Positions 44,309-56,800 of a stretch of 64,000 nucleotides of DNA are shown here, in pieces. The stretch comes from Pseudozyma flocculosa PF-1 (Eukaryota; Basidiomycota; Ustilaginomycetes; Ustilaginales; Ustilaginaceae). Made by a program: the position numbers and the translations under genes. The stretch is taken from assembly GCF_000417875.1 (NCBI RefSeq), contig NW_006920882.1:1-64000 (forward strand), given 5' to 3'. Position 1 is the first letter of the stretch; the number at the start of each line of letters is the position of its first letter. A model generated the notes under the pieces. It did no database searches, was not told where the DNA came from, and was given only the letters and a program-made list of their open reading frames with translations.

Positions 44309-46446
44309 GGCAACGTGTGCCGCTACAAGGGTCGCAGCTGGGAACGATTAGCTGCCAGAGGTATCGCTGGGCTTGGATGGTGTCCGATAGAGGTGCAAGG
44401 GCGTGGCTGGGAAAGGCCAGGACCGTGGTCGGGGGGATAGTGGTCGGTGTTGGGCAAAGGCGGTGATGGCGGCGCGCCTGGTGGTAGAGATGATGGTGGT
44501 GGTGGTGGTGGTGATACGAGGAGGAGGACGTCTAGGGCTCCTCGCACCTCGGGATGCTCTGCAAGGCATGCTACCGGTACGCCAGTCGAGATGAAGGGCG
44601 AGCTCCAAGGGATACGCTGCCGATACAGAGTAGCGCACCTGTGCACGTTGTGAGCCGCCGGACGATGCTTGGCGCCTTTCCCCCCTGTCTGCGCCCGTAC
44701 GCGTGTTGAGCCCAGCATCGAGATGGCACCGAAGCCGAACAGTCGAGACCGAACGGTCAACCGGCCATACAGCAATTGGTGGCATGATTGAGCGTCAGGC
44801 TAGGGCAAGGCGCTCAGGCTAAGCAGGCAGCAGGCTGGGTTGAGGTGGCTCGACGAGTCGAGATGGATGGGCACTGTGGGCGCCCCAGTGGCGGCATCGG
44901 CCCAAAACCTGACGCTGCAAGCCGGGAAGCAGGCGGCCTGCCCCGGTGCGCCCCGCTCTTGCAGCTGCCTGCCTCTTGACAGCGGGAAAAGTTTGGCCAG
45001 GCCAGGCCAGGCCGAGTCTTGGCATCAGCGAACCAGCGCGCCGACGTCCGGGCCTCTGGTCTTGGCAGTCCTCGCCTCGCCTGCCTGGGCGCGCCGACTG
45101 CACTGAAAGAGCGAGCTGGCAACACCCCACGCACGAAACTCCGGGCTGCAGATCCAGGGACGCTCACGGCCCCGCGATTTTCGGTTTCCTGCCGATGGCT
45201 GGCCTGGCAGCCCGTCCCCTCCAGCCCCTTGATACAAAGAGTGCGCCTATGGTCGTGCCGTGCCGTACAAAGCCGCAGGTTCTCAGGCCTTTGCACGTAG
45301 TTGCGCACGCACGCTTGCTCGCTCGCACGTCCGCTTCACCATGCTTGCTAGGCCATTGAGCTGTTGAGGCCAGCTGGCCGGTCGGTACTGTAATGAATCC
45401 GCCCAAAGAACAACGCGGCGTGTCCCCTAAGCAGGCTAGGCCGGAATTCATGTGGATCGGAGAATTTGGCCGGGGACGGGCGTCCTGGCTCGCTGCCTGG
45501 CACCCTCGCTCCTCCTCGCTCGGCCTGCCTCCGTGCCTCTGCCTCGACCGAGCCCGCCTTTCTTTGTATGCCATGCACGAGCGGGACAGGAGACAGAAGA
45601 GAGAGAGAGAGGGGCCAACGGCCTCTCGCGATCATGTTGCCGTCCCGGCGTGGCAGGCCTTGCCCATCCTGCCTGTCCATTCGGCCGCCAGCGTTTCTCT
45701 TCTAACAGAGGATGCGTCAGTCGAAGCGGGCAGGGCTTCTATCTGCTCGATTCCACGCCTGCGGGGTGGAGCAGCAGGAAACCCTGGCCTCGCCAAGCAC
45801 GCGTGCTGCTGCTGCCGTGGCTGGTTTTGCTTGGCTTTTCTTCTTGGCGCCGCGCCGCGCGGATCCCTTCCGATACCGCGTTGCGTCGACCGCCTGGTCT
45901 GGCCAAGCCTGCCTGCCGTCCAAGCAACACCGCACCTTTCAGCCTGCCCCCTGACCTCCCTCCCCCCCGGCTTACCCTGACGCAACAGCCGGCGGCGGGC
46001 CGAACCGTCTCTGCGAGCTTGAGATGCGATGCATATCGTGTCGGAGAGTCGACGATGGTCGGTACCGTAGCCACGACGGTGGCAGCCGTGGAAGCGCTCC
46101 CCATTGACCCTGGAGAGAAACCACCATCACCCTCCGTCTACCGTAGCGCGCCTCCTTGCGATCTTTGCCCAGAGCGACCGCCATCGGCTCAAGCTCCGAC
46201 ATCAGCACATCGTCCGACCGCGTTCCCGGGGCGTCATCGTCTCGAACCACTGCCTCTCTGCACCGCAGACGGCGTCCGTCAGAGTCGTGTCGCTGGCTAC
46301 GACCATCGCTCCACCCTGGCGCATCTCGCAACCGCCCCAGCCCGCTCCTGCCCTTCGTTACCACCATCCTCTCGCGCCCTTGCCGCCACCGACCACCACA
46401 GCATTCACCTCTCTCGCCGCCAACTCGGGCAGCACACGACTTGGCC
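44309..46446. promoter_or_regulatory. Shared upstream region of KRE6 and ROT1
   Basis: This region of about 2.1 kb separates two divergent cell-wall genes. A GGTGGTGGT run lies near 44487-44512, GA and CT tracts near 45590-45620, and a pyrimidine-rich stretch leads into the ROT1 start. Frames of up to about 370 codons pass through but are Arg/Pro/Ser-rich and unlike any family. I see no RNA gene. Confidence 0.5.
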
Positions 46447-47624
46447 ATGTCGCAGACACTCTCGTCCGTCATCGCCGCGCTCCTCTTTGCCGTCTGCGCA
46501 TCGCTCACCGTCCCGGTCCAAGCGCAGAACATCAACAACAATGTCGCAACAATGACCCGCAACCTGACGGGGACATGGTCCACGGGCAGCGGAGCCGTCC
46601 TCACCGGCGTGGTAGGTGGTCTCTGGCCGGCGATCCTACGTCCTACCGATGCACCGACAGCTCACAGTGCCCGGCCCTCTCCTCCGTCTCGCACGCACGC
46701 AACGACAACGGCAGAACTTCTACAACCCCGTCGACCGATCCTTTACCCTTCCTCTGACGGCGGGCGAGAGCTACAGCTTCACCTCGGACGGCTTCTGGGA
46801 GCAGGCGAGCGTAAAGTGGATCTCGAACCGTGAGCAGCCCGACCTCCGGCCTGGCAACCTTCGCCTCGCCCCAGCATCGTCGCTCACACGCCTTTGCCTC
46901 CGATCCTCTATCAACCCACGCCACCCTGCTGACCGTCTCGACAGCCTCGGAGCCCGACTGCCCCACCCTTCACGCCATCTGGCAGCACGGCACCTACCAG
47001 ATCTACCCGAGCAACAACACCGTCCACCTCGAGCCCTTCTGGGGAGACGGGCACCAGTACATGTCGGCCTACTGCTCGACGCCCAACTCGCAGAAGCTGG
47101 CCAGCTCCGGGCCCAGCACGCTCGGAACCTGGATGGGCGTCAGCGACAAGTCGGACGGTACACTCGCAGCCTACAACCAGTGCGTCGAAGTGCCTCCCTC
47201 GTCGTCGTCTTGTGGCGAGTGACCGGATCCCGTCTCTTTACTGACCCGACTCTACCCGCTTTCAACTTTTTCCTGCCTCGCTTCGCCCTCGAAACAGGAT
47301 GGAGGAGTTCCGGCTGCCCACGTTTGACATCGACTTGCACTACGGCGTGCCCTTTGACGTCCTCTTCCTCCAGATCCCCAGCGGCAAGCGCAAAAACCGG
47401 CTGTACAAGTACCTCGACCCGCCCCAGATGCTGCCCACCGAACAACTCCACGTCGAGGTGAGTGAAGCAAGCAGGCCGTTTGGCCCCGTCTTGCCGCTTG
47501 GTCGGTCGGTCGGTCGGTAGGTCGGCGTGGTTGCCGCATCCCGGCTGACGTCTCTCTCTCTCCCCCTTCGGCCCTGCCGCTTCCTGCATCGCTCGATGGA
47601 TCAAAGGTCTACGGAGCCATGTAG
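46447..47624 (+). CDS. ROT1: ROT1-like ER chaperone for beta-1,6-glucan synthesis, 230 aa
   Basis: Predicted as join(46447..46611, 46715..46829, 46945..47179, 47298..47457, 47607..47624). In yeast Rot1 is an essential ER chaperone acting on beta-1,6-glucan enzymes including Kre6. A signal peptide is clear (LSSVIAALLFAVCASLTVPV, likely cut after VQA, residue 26). The mature part begins with NLTGTWSTGSGAVLTG, then NFYNPVDRSFTLPLTAGESYSF, DGFWEQASVKW, CPTLHAIWQHGTYQIYPSN, ...YNQ|MEEFRLPTFDIDLHYG and YKYLDPPQMLPTEQLHVE, all matching the family's order. Four introns of 103, 115, 118 and 149 nt are phase-consistent. The last exon is 18 nt and ends VYGAM. Unlike yeast Rot1 there is no C-terminal membrane helix, so the protein may be soluble in the ER, or the true last exon lies elsewhere. 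Confidence 0.87.
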
Positions 47625-48036
47625 ACGGGCACCGAGACACGGCCGAGTCCTTCAGTCGTGGCGACCTCCAGCCGACCGCACGAGGTCCTCGTCTCGACTC
47701 GGACACGGCATCGCAGTCTGGGTCGGTTCGGTTCGCCCCGGTTCTGTTCGGATCGGATGGCATATCATAGCAGTGAAAGGACGGCATTCTCGCACGAGGG
47801 GCCACACGGGCTCCCGGAATGGACATTTTCCTCCCTCCTCTCGGCCGTGGCCGTGGCCTTGGCCTTGGTCTCGCTGACGACCGCGCCTGCGTGTCGCTCC
47901 TCTGTGCGCGCACGATGTCCTCCACGCCTTGCGCTTCAGTCAGCGCTGAAGGGGTGAACGCCAGAGTCGACCGATTGCATGCACGCAGCAGCGGCGCTGC
48001 TCGTGCTCTCCACGCTCGTCAAACTGACCCCCGATA
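47625..48036. other. Convergent 3' spacer, ROT1 / zinc-cluster gene
   Basis: It holds two 3' flanks. A GGCCGTGGCC-type run lies near 47843-47868. No gene is seen. Confidence 0.4.
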
Positions 48037-50145
48037 TCAGTCGGCGTAGCCAGCCTGTTGCCACTGTCCGCCCCTCGACTCCCGCGACGGGGGTCTGCCT
48101 CGGTCGGCGTATGGGGCACCGTATCCGCTTCCCGGGGGCGGCTGCGCATGCCTCTGGTCGTGGTACCACCGGTCCATGCCGCCCGACTCGAGCCGGGGCA
48201 GCCGGGCCTGCGGATGGTAGTCTCTCCGTTCCATCATCGGACTAGGACGCGTCGCAGGCGCCGCTGCCGCCGCGGAAGCCTTGTCGCTCGATCCGCGGAT
48301 AGGATCGTAGGCGTCTCGGGTGTCCTCGCCGCCGCCGGATCTCCTGGCCCCGGCGCTGCCGTTGCCTGCGCCAGGACGCTGGGCTGCCTCGTGGGGGGCG
48401 TCGCTGGACCGCGTATCCGATTTTCTGTCAGCGTGGTGGCCCGGAACGTGACCGCTGTATCGGCCATTCAGAGGCGTGTGCTCGACAGAGGCCTGGCCGA
48501 GCTCCGATTGACCATCCTGAGCCAGCTCGTCGACCTCAATCTCCGAGTCCTCGGGCGTCATGGCGCGGTTCGAGTGGCGCGGCTCCTTTGCGTGCGCAAC
48601 GGGTCCGACGGCCGTCGAATGCATCGCAGACCCTCCGTTGGGACGGGCGCCGGCGGGCGCGGCGGAACGAGATGAGGACGACGCAGCGTGGCTGGGACCG
48701 ACTGACCCAGGCCCCGCAGCCGGCGCGGCCGAGCCAGCGAAGGCCGCCTGGGCCTGCGGAGGAGGGAGGTGGTAGCGATGCTGCTGCTGCGGCGGGTGCG
48801 GGTGCTCCATCGGGCCTCCGTACCGCTCCTTGGACCTGTCGTCGTGCCACATCGGGCTGCGGTCGCGGTCGAGCCTGTGCACGATGCGGTCCAGCGACGA
48901 TTCGAGCCTCTCGAAGCGCATCAACACGTCCGAGGGCGAGAGATGGTGCCAGGAGAGCGACGACTCGCGGTCCACCCTCTGCGAAACGCGGTCCAGCGTG
49001 CTCTCGAGCCTCTCGAGGCGGCGCAGGAAGTCGACGGGCGAGACATCGTCCCACGACAGGGCGGGCCCGCCGCCGCCGGCGTGATGGCCGCCGTGCGAGT
49101 AAGAGTGAGCGTGAGGGCCGCCTTCGAGGTTGGCGTGATGCTGGTGGTAGGCATGGCCTGCACCTCCTCCGCCGCCACCAGAGCGTCCGTGTGCAGAGGA
49201 GCCAGGTACGCCCGATGCTGAGGCGTGAGCGCCCGAGACCATAGGGTGAGATCCTGGGCCACCTGCTCCGACCGCACCAGGCGCTGAAGGGGTTGCGGAA
49301 GCAGCGACGCCTGGATTCGAGTGGTAGAGGTGATGACGTTGGCGACGCTGGGACGAGGGCGAAGGGAGAACGTGTCGACTCGACGGCTGGCTGCTTCTGG
49401 GAGCCGAGCCGAATTCGGCAGCCTGTCCGCCGCCCGCCACCATCATCGACGACGAAGGCGTCATGCTAGCGTTGGGATCGGCCGGCTCCTTGCACGCCAG
49501 CTTGAGCTTGAGGCATCGTCCGCAAGGAAACACACCCTGCACGATGGTCGGGAAAAGGCCCGGTCGGCGAGCATCGGCCGCGAGCATCAGCGGGCATCAA
49601 GCGGGCAGACAGGAAAGGGCAAATCATGTCAGAGTCTGCCGACCAGCATCCTCTCGAGATCTCTTGCTCTCTCCGACCTGGTGAAGAGGCCTCGCTCATG
49701 CCGAAGCCGGGCTCGGACGGCCAGAGAAAGCCGTCCGCCATCGCATGGCGCTACTCACATCGCACTTCAGTTTCTGGCCTCTGCAACGGACGCAGGCTCG
49801 TTGCGAGCGCTTGCGCTTCTTGGTTTCGGGCGGTTCTCCGGGATCCTTTTGCTTGGCGGCGGGCGAGGCCTTGACGCTGCTGCTGTGCGCGAGCGACGAA
49901 AGAGGCTTGGACGGGCCTCCGTCCGTGGAGCTGGCGTCCTCATTCTTGATGTCGCTGCCTCTCCGCTCGGGCGGCGCCGTGTCGACGCTATGGCTGTCGT
50001 CCGAGGGCGATCGGCGCGAAGAGATCGAGTCGTGCTCGTCTGCGCTGCCGGCCGCGTGAGCCGGGTGCGATGACGAGCCATGGTCGAGGTTGCTTAGGAC
50101 CGAGCCTCTCCGCACCGCTGCAACCTGATTCTCGCTCATTGTCAT
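48037..50145 (-). CDS. Zn(2)-Cys(6) fungal transcription factor, 628 aa
   Basis: Predicted as complement(join(48037..49536, 49759..50145)). A classic binuclear zinc cluster, C-x2-C-x6-C-x5-C-x2-C-x6-C, uses Cys118, 121, 128, 134, 137 and 144. The basic KKRKRSQR precedes it. The 222-nt intron splits the cluster between LKCD and GVFPC, and only the spliced product has six cysteines. No fungal-specific middle homology domain is visible. The rest is Ser/Gly/His/Pro-rich, with two adjacent 34-residue copies (about 289-356; 48856-49059) of a motif LSW--(V/L)SP-D-L-R-ERLES-LDR, which may form helices for self-association. Targets are unknown. The start could be the ATG at 50145 or, two codons later, at 50139. 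It lies next to a very long gene-free upstream tract. Confidence 0.85.
48856..49059 (-). repeat. Two tandem 34-residue repeats within the zinc-cluster protein
   Basis: Copy 1 (49059-48958) starts LSWDDVSPVDFLRRLERLES and copy 2 (48957-48856) starts LSWHHLSPSDVLMRFERLES. Both continue with (T/S)LDR, then a charged (V/L)DR end. The DNA has diverged more than the protein, which suggests selection for the motif. Confidence 0.8.
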
Positions 50146-51454
50146 GGAGCGGAGCAAAGGCGGGGGGCGATCGATTGTCGAGGTGGGCGAGCGAGTGGGT
50201 CGCGGATTGTGCGTGCGGACGGCTGCAGGCGGTCGACGAGGTGAAAAGTCGAAAGGCAAGCGGGTTCAGCTCAGTATCATGGTCGTCATGACGATGGTCT
50301 GAGGCGACCCATGCAGCGCCATCGCCACCGTGGTCAAGGCAGCATCCGCCTGGCACTTGATTCCCGATTGCTGACCGGGATACTCACCGCTTGAAAGAGG
50401 TGGTTGGGCGACAAAGGACCGGCTGATTGCGCCGAGAAGGGTTGGCTTCGGCCGAAGTGAAAGCCCTGGATGCGACCGGGGACCGTGCGTGTGGGCGAGG
50501 CTCTTGGCGCGGCGTTGCAACGGCAACAGACAGGCAGGCAGGCAGGCCGGCGTATTTGCGCTGCGAAGCAGGGAGAAGGTGAGCTTGAGCCTGATGCTGC
50601 GGCGGTTGGACGGCTAAAGGAGGGGGCTCGGTGTCACCGAGCAGAGGTTTCGGGACGGTGTCGCTAGAGCTACGAGGGGGCCGCGGCGTGCTGTCTGCGT
50701 GTTTGGCGGCCGGTGTGTGGCTGTGCCGCGATGCCGGCGTGGGTGTCGGTGAGGGGCCTTGAGCCTAAAGGGCAAACAAGCTCGAGAGCAACGGGTCCGT
50801 CTGGCAGCTCCGTTGGTTGGAGCAAGGAGACAAAGGGGCGGACCAGGCAGAGTTACGGGACCTTTCCGACCGGTCAACGCGGCCAGGCAAGGTGTGGTGG
50901 GCCCGCTTTGGCCGATTGGCAGAGGGAGCAGGCAGGGGATGGGTCTCGGATCGAGGCCGAGGGTGTCGAGACGAAGCTTGGTTGGCGCGGCGCCGTCACG
51001 GGGGTCGGCAGAGAGGTAGTGGTGGGTCGCGGTGGTCGTGGTGGAAAGTGGGGCGATGGTGGCTGTGGTGGCAGCGGTTGCAGCGGTGGCTGGTGGCGTA
51101 TTAGCAAGTCCGGGGTTGCCACAGAGCAGCTACGTAGCGAGGCGAGGGCAGCCTGGTCGGATGTCGCGTTGGGCTGAGGGCGATGGCACAGAAGCAGCCG
51201 GGAAGGGGAGCGAGCGGTCAGAGCAACAAGAGGGGGAGGATGAAGAGGGGGGAGGGGCGGGCGGGCAAGGAGCAAAGAGCACGACGTGGAGCGGAAGCAA
51301 GCTTGCGAGCAAGCAAGCAAGCAAGGTGAAGAAGGACCGACGGACAGGCCTGGCTAGGGATCGACGACAGCTAGCTGACCGACCCAGGAAGGCAACGAGA
51401 GCCAAAGAGCAGGTAGGAAGACGGGGGGGAGTCAAGGCGAAAGCGAAGCCGAGA

Positions 51455-51481
51455 GCGAGGGCGAGGGCGAGGGCGAGGGCG
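51455..51481. repeat. GAGGGC hexanucleotide repeat
   Basis: About four perfect GAGGGC units in tandem within the gene-free tract. Confidence 0.75.
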
Positions 51482-53780
51482 CACACGGCAACGGCAACGG
51501 CGATGCCTGCCAGGCGGAAGGAGGGCAGGCAGGGGGGGTTGGGGCCCGGACGACGGTGGCCGGACAAGCGAAGGGACGGAAGAGGGACAATTGGAGGCCG
51601 AGCGACGACGTACGCTCGCTGCTCGATGCCGCCGACGCCGCTAGAGAAGCTGTCCTGCCTGCCTGCCCTTCCTGCCTGCCAACCCTGCGTAGTTACACCA
51701 CGCACACACGCGTCCATAGGCATCCACACGACCAGCCGATGCCGTCGTCCCGGTCCGCCCCCGTCCGCCTCCCGGCCTCGGTCGAGAAGCCGGGTCCGCT
51801 AAACGACCCGCATCGTCGGGCCTACAGCTTGCTTGCTGCCTACAGAATAGGGCGTCCTGCCGGTGCGGCACCCTGCCTCCGTGTCTGGGTGCGGCCGTGG
51901 CCAGCCACGCTCGCATCGCATCATCACGGCCGCCGCCGCCGCCACTCTGCTGCCGCCATCGTCCTCCGACCAAGCAACAAGACGATCCAGCGTGCACGGC
52001 GGCGGCAGGTGGGTCTGCCGGCCAGGCCGCTGCCCAGCTTGCTTGGCCCTGCCTTGCTGTTTGCCCTGCTTGCTTGCTCCGATGCCGTACACGAAAGTCC
52101 GTCATAGACATGCACCCGCACTCGCTCTGGCTTGGCCGTACACATACACACACGCGGAGCCAAGCCAAGCTTGGCTGATTGGCTCTGAAACCGTGCGTTT
52201 AGCCGCGCAACAGCACGTCAGCCAGCTACCGAGGTCCAAGCCAGACTGGTACGTGCCTCTCTGCTGCTGCCGCCGCTGCTCGGGCCAGCCATCCAGCCAG
52301 GCAGCCAGGCAGCCAGCCGGGCGTTCGGGAAGGGCAGGCAGAAGGGACACCCAGCCTGCCTCGTCTTACTTCTCTTCTCCCTGTCGCGGCCACCCGCCAG
52401 CCTGCTGCAGCACCTCGGCCGTGTCGCAAGACCATCTCTGCCAGCCGATGCGGTACCAGGTGGGATGGCTGGGCAAGTTCCGAGGCGAACTTGCAGCCGA
52501 AGGCGGAGGCTAGGGAAAGGGCAGCCAGCCAGGCTAGGGCGCAAGAGCCAGGGCAGGCCAGGAAGCACACCGTACCAGAGTCAAGCGCAGCGGCAAGCCG
52601 GCTGGGCAGCAGGGCAGCAGGCGTACGGCGGGCAGGCCCAGCTGCCTGGCCAACGCCGACCGACGGAGCGCGGGCGCCGAGAAAGATACGGTGAAAAGCC
52701 GGAAACGAAATTGGCCGCCCCGTTTCGACGTCCGACCGCCGCCGCCGCCCGCCGCACCGCCGCCGCTCTTGTCCGGCTTCGGGCGCGGGCGCGGGCGCGG
52801 GCCCTTGCCTGCCTGCCTCTCTGAAAATCTCTGCTCTGGCCAAGCCGAACCAAGCCTTGCTGGCCAGCAAGGCCGGCCCTTTCCTTTCGGCTGCTCATCC
52901 TGCGATCGCCCATCGACACCCGCGCCTCATGTGTTTCTCTTTCTTCGGCTTCTCAGCTCCCACGATCGCACATGCATATGCTGGTCGCCCAAGCTGCACC
53001 ACCAGCCGGTTGTGCAGTGGGCAAACAGCTTGGCGATGCTGCGGATGGCTCCTTGGGCCGACCAGTCAGGCGGCCAGGCCAGCGCGTTTGTAGGCACTCG
53101 CCCAACCGGCTGATACCCGGGGCTACCGGTAGTCGGCCAAGCCAAGAGAAAGGAGAGAAAAGAGCTAGAGAGGCTGCCAGAGAGGCGAGCTGACGCTACG
53201 GTAGCTAGGGCAGGTGCGTAGATACGTCCGACTAGCCGCCCGGCGGGCCAGGCGAGGGCTCCGAGACCAAGACAGCCCGTCGGACCAGACCAACGCCCGC
53301 CTGCTCGGTGGCGCTCTTCTTCTACCAAGGTAAGTCAAGCGTCGTCGAGGAGCAAGCCGATGCACAATCAATCAGCCCTCGGCGCAAGGAGGATCAACCG
53401 ATCCGGAACCGGCTCCCCGCGACATGAGCGCCGGCGTGCTCTCGACGCCGTCCGAGCAGCTGACAGGACTCGGGCCAAGCACAGCCGAGTGCAGGACGAG
53501 AAGACAACAATGGCGACGATGGGCCCGGAGCTTTGGGAGCCAGAGGCCAAGGCAGGGCAGGGCAATCTGGCGGCTCAGCCTCGCCGCCGTCATGGGAGGC
53601 GTAGGTGCTCGTGTCGTTCGACAGTCGGGACGAGCCGCAAGCTGGCTTTGCTGCAACGTGCTGCGGGCCGACGATGGCGCAGCGCCGGACCACCGCCGCG
53701 TTCCCTTTCTGCCAGCAGCAAAGACATCGGCCTGGCCACCGTACCGTACCGAACCTGCCTGGACCTCGATCCTGGCACCG

Positions 53781-53810
53781 CATCGCATCGCATCGCATCG
53801 CATGGCATCG
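53781..53810. repeat. CATCG pentanucleotide repeat
   Basis: Four perfect CATCG units followed by CATGG and CATCG, within the gene-free tract. Confidence 0.8.
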
Positions 53811-56800
53811 AGCTACTGTAGCAAACGACGGCGGTGCTTTTGATGATGAAGTGAGCAGACGTAGGGCGCCCAGCAAGCCAAGGCAGGGCGTCTTCCGTCT
53901 CCTCGGAACTACTGTACAAGACAGACGGGCTTGCTGGAACGCCGAGCGACGCCGGAAGCAGCCGTCGGCGACGTCGACGGCGAGCATCGGTCGGACCGCC
54001 GCCGAGCGGGTGCTGCCACCTGGTTCTAAATTCGGCATCCAGGCACCTCGGAATCTTGGAGCCGAAGCCGGCCCACGCCGATTCGACCGTGGCCTAGCCT
54101 GGCCTGCCTAGCCTGGAAGGCCGCGCATGCATCCGCATCCCCCACGTTTTTCGGCTGGCTCGTCTGGCGGCGATTGGCAGGCAAGCGAGGCGAGGCGAGG
54201 AGCTTGGATCGCGCAAATTCGGCATGCAGAGAAGCTAGGGCAAGCAGGCCAGGCCGGACACCGCAAAGAAGCAACTTAAGGTCAGGAGCAAGAGGCTAGG
54301 ACGGAGCAGTTACGGTAAGTACATGCATATGTAGCCAGGGAGCACCACATACCGTCGAGGGGCAGCGGCGGCGGGCAAGGGCCGTGACGTACCTCTGTCC
54401 GAGGCATCGCGATCCGTCGACTGGTCGGGGACGCTGTCAGGCCAACGCAGACGAGAGAAGCCGCGCAACGCGTCGTACCCGAGGCGGAGGGGATCCGCAC
54501 CCACCGCCAGACCGCATCTCGGCCCTTGATACACGGCCACGGCCACGGCTACGGCTGCGGACACGCACCACGATGGCCCGAAGGTGACACGCCGTCTTGC
54601 GTCGTCAGACGATGGACATGGCTGGCCGATGATCTACGGCATGGATACGTGGTCCTACGAGTCCCTCTTGTCCCGGTGCGCCTTTGTGCATACGTCGTCC
54701 TCGACGTAGTACTGGGTACCGAAGGGGCGAGGGGGACGAAAGGGGGCGCCTGGCTTGGAAGCCGATCCCGAGCATGAATCGCCCGGTCCCAGCACGTCAA
54801 GGCAGGCGGGTAATTTCGCTTAATAAGTACAGAATCCTGGGCCTGTTTGACCTGCGGCTGCGGGCCTGTGTACCTGCTGCATCCATCACCGTCGCCGCCG
54901 TCGTCGCCCCCTTCGTCGTCCTGGAACAAAGGGGCTCAAACCGGATCCTGGCTGGCCAGTTCGGACGCACAGGGTGATGTCGAAGCCGCCCGCCCGGCCT
55001 GTCACCGGGAGCTTGGCATGTGTGTCAGCATCATCTGCCTGTGCGGTGGATGGCTCCCGGTCCCAGCCTGCCTGCCCGCCTGCCCGCCTGCCCGCCTGCT
55101 TGTCCTGCAGAAGATCCAGACGGTGGGTTGCCAATTGCAGCCGAGCGCCACGGGGACGATCGAGCGGCTCCTGTCAGATTTTGGCGGCCATCATCAGCTC
55201 CGCGGCGTTCCCAACCCGACCCCCACGAGCTCCTCGACAGGTACCGCACCGAGGCACCCCTCGTGTTTCATTCGAGGGTGCCAGTGAGCCAGACACGTCC
55301 GTCCTGTGCAGTCCGAAACGTATTGCGGCGAGGGCGCACAACGATGGCGCACTACAAGTGAATGTACGGTTCCGCGTCACGGCCGAAGAACAAGAGCAGA
55401 TTCGAGGCCGTGTTTGCTCCTGCTTGAGGTTTGTCTGGACGAGTAGTGTCGGGCGTGCATGAGCACCTGCACACATAAATCGAAGGAGAGAGATGGCCGG
55501 GTCAACGTTCGAGCAGCCACACGTCGGGACTGCGCGGACATCGTCGTGCGCCGTAGCCGGGCTGAGCTGGCTCTTCATGCCCTGGATTGCAGCATGTCGA
55601 GCGGAGCGGCGATGGAGCCTTGGTCCCAGATGCGGCATCATTTACCGGCTGGGAGGGCAGCGTTCCCGGTTCTCGCTCGTCGGGACTTGGTCTGCCCCGA
55701 TCTGGTTCTTGGCGAGGCAGAGGCAGCCAGGTCTCGGTGGGTGTCGAGCACCTTGGGCTGCCGGTCCTCGGCCCGTCTAGATGGCACGCCGCAGCCCTCC
55801 GAAGTAGGTACCTCGACGGGCCATCCGACCTGACCCGACGACACTGGCCATCCTGCCCGCTCAGGACTCGCTTCAGCCATCTACGGCTTACTGAGTCCAT
55901 CCTCTCTGTTGCGATGGATCGATGGCTTGGCCACCTCGTAACGGTATCCCAGGTGCTGCCGGTTTTCAGAGCACAGAGCTCAAATTTAGGCGGTTGCACG
56001 AGAAGCCTCTCTGACGGTCGGACCGCACCGTCACGCCTGTCTACGTCAAAAGAGCAAGGAAGAACCGACAAAGGTGAGAGTCGACACCGTGTCTGCACTC
56101 CTCACAATGGCAACAGCAACGATGGGACCGACGAACGTTGACCTCGCACGATCAACAATCATGCGCGACACTGTGTAGTCACGGCTGCGCCCGATGTGCC
56201 TCGTGTGTCGGCGCTGCCTTGCCTGCAGCTCCTCCCGTTGCCCCATGTGCGAAGCACGGCAGCCGGTGGACAATGAGGATGGGTGAGAGAGGCGCAATCC
56301 CTGCTTTGCTTTGGACGAACGCAGGAGTGTACGTCGGTACCGCGCGGGCGGTCGGTTCGTGTGCCATCAGCAGTCTCCATACGCCTCCTTTGTGACGAAG
56401 CCGAGCGTGCTGCAGAGTGGTACAGGTGCGCTGCGGGTACAGCACATGTGGTCCAGGCGCACGATGATTTGGTCGCCGAAACCAGGGCGGACGAGGCTCG
56501 GGACTTGCTATGGTACAGGCTGTTACGTACGAATCGGGATGAGGTCCACGGAGATGCTGTACGTAGAGCCAGCCATAGCGTAGCGTCATGGCGAAGGGGC
56601 AGAGACGGCGAGGCGTCGATGGTGTTGAAAAAGGGGACAGGGCCGGCAGGCAGCCAGGCCGGTCTGGGGCGCTAAACGAGCGAAGGGCTGCTGGCGTGGC
56701 GCACGATGCAAGCCCCGCCTTGACGAAACGCAGGCCGAGCCCGAGATTGCAGCGAGCACCGCTCGGCTGCGCTACTCCGTGGCTTTGTGGACTTCGGCAC

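Noticed and set aside
45452..46555. 367-codon frame between KRE6 and ROT1
   Set aside because: Arg/Pro/Ser-rich and overlaps the ROT1 signal-peptide exon in another frame; a shadow of GC-rich promoter DNA.
51032..51802. 256-codon frame in the gene-free tract
   Set aside because: Arg/Ala/Lys/Gly low complexity with microsatellite-encoded repeats; no domain, no good start or splice context.
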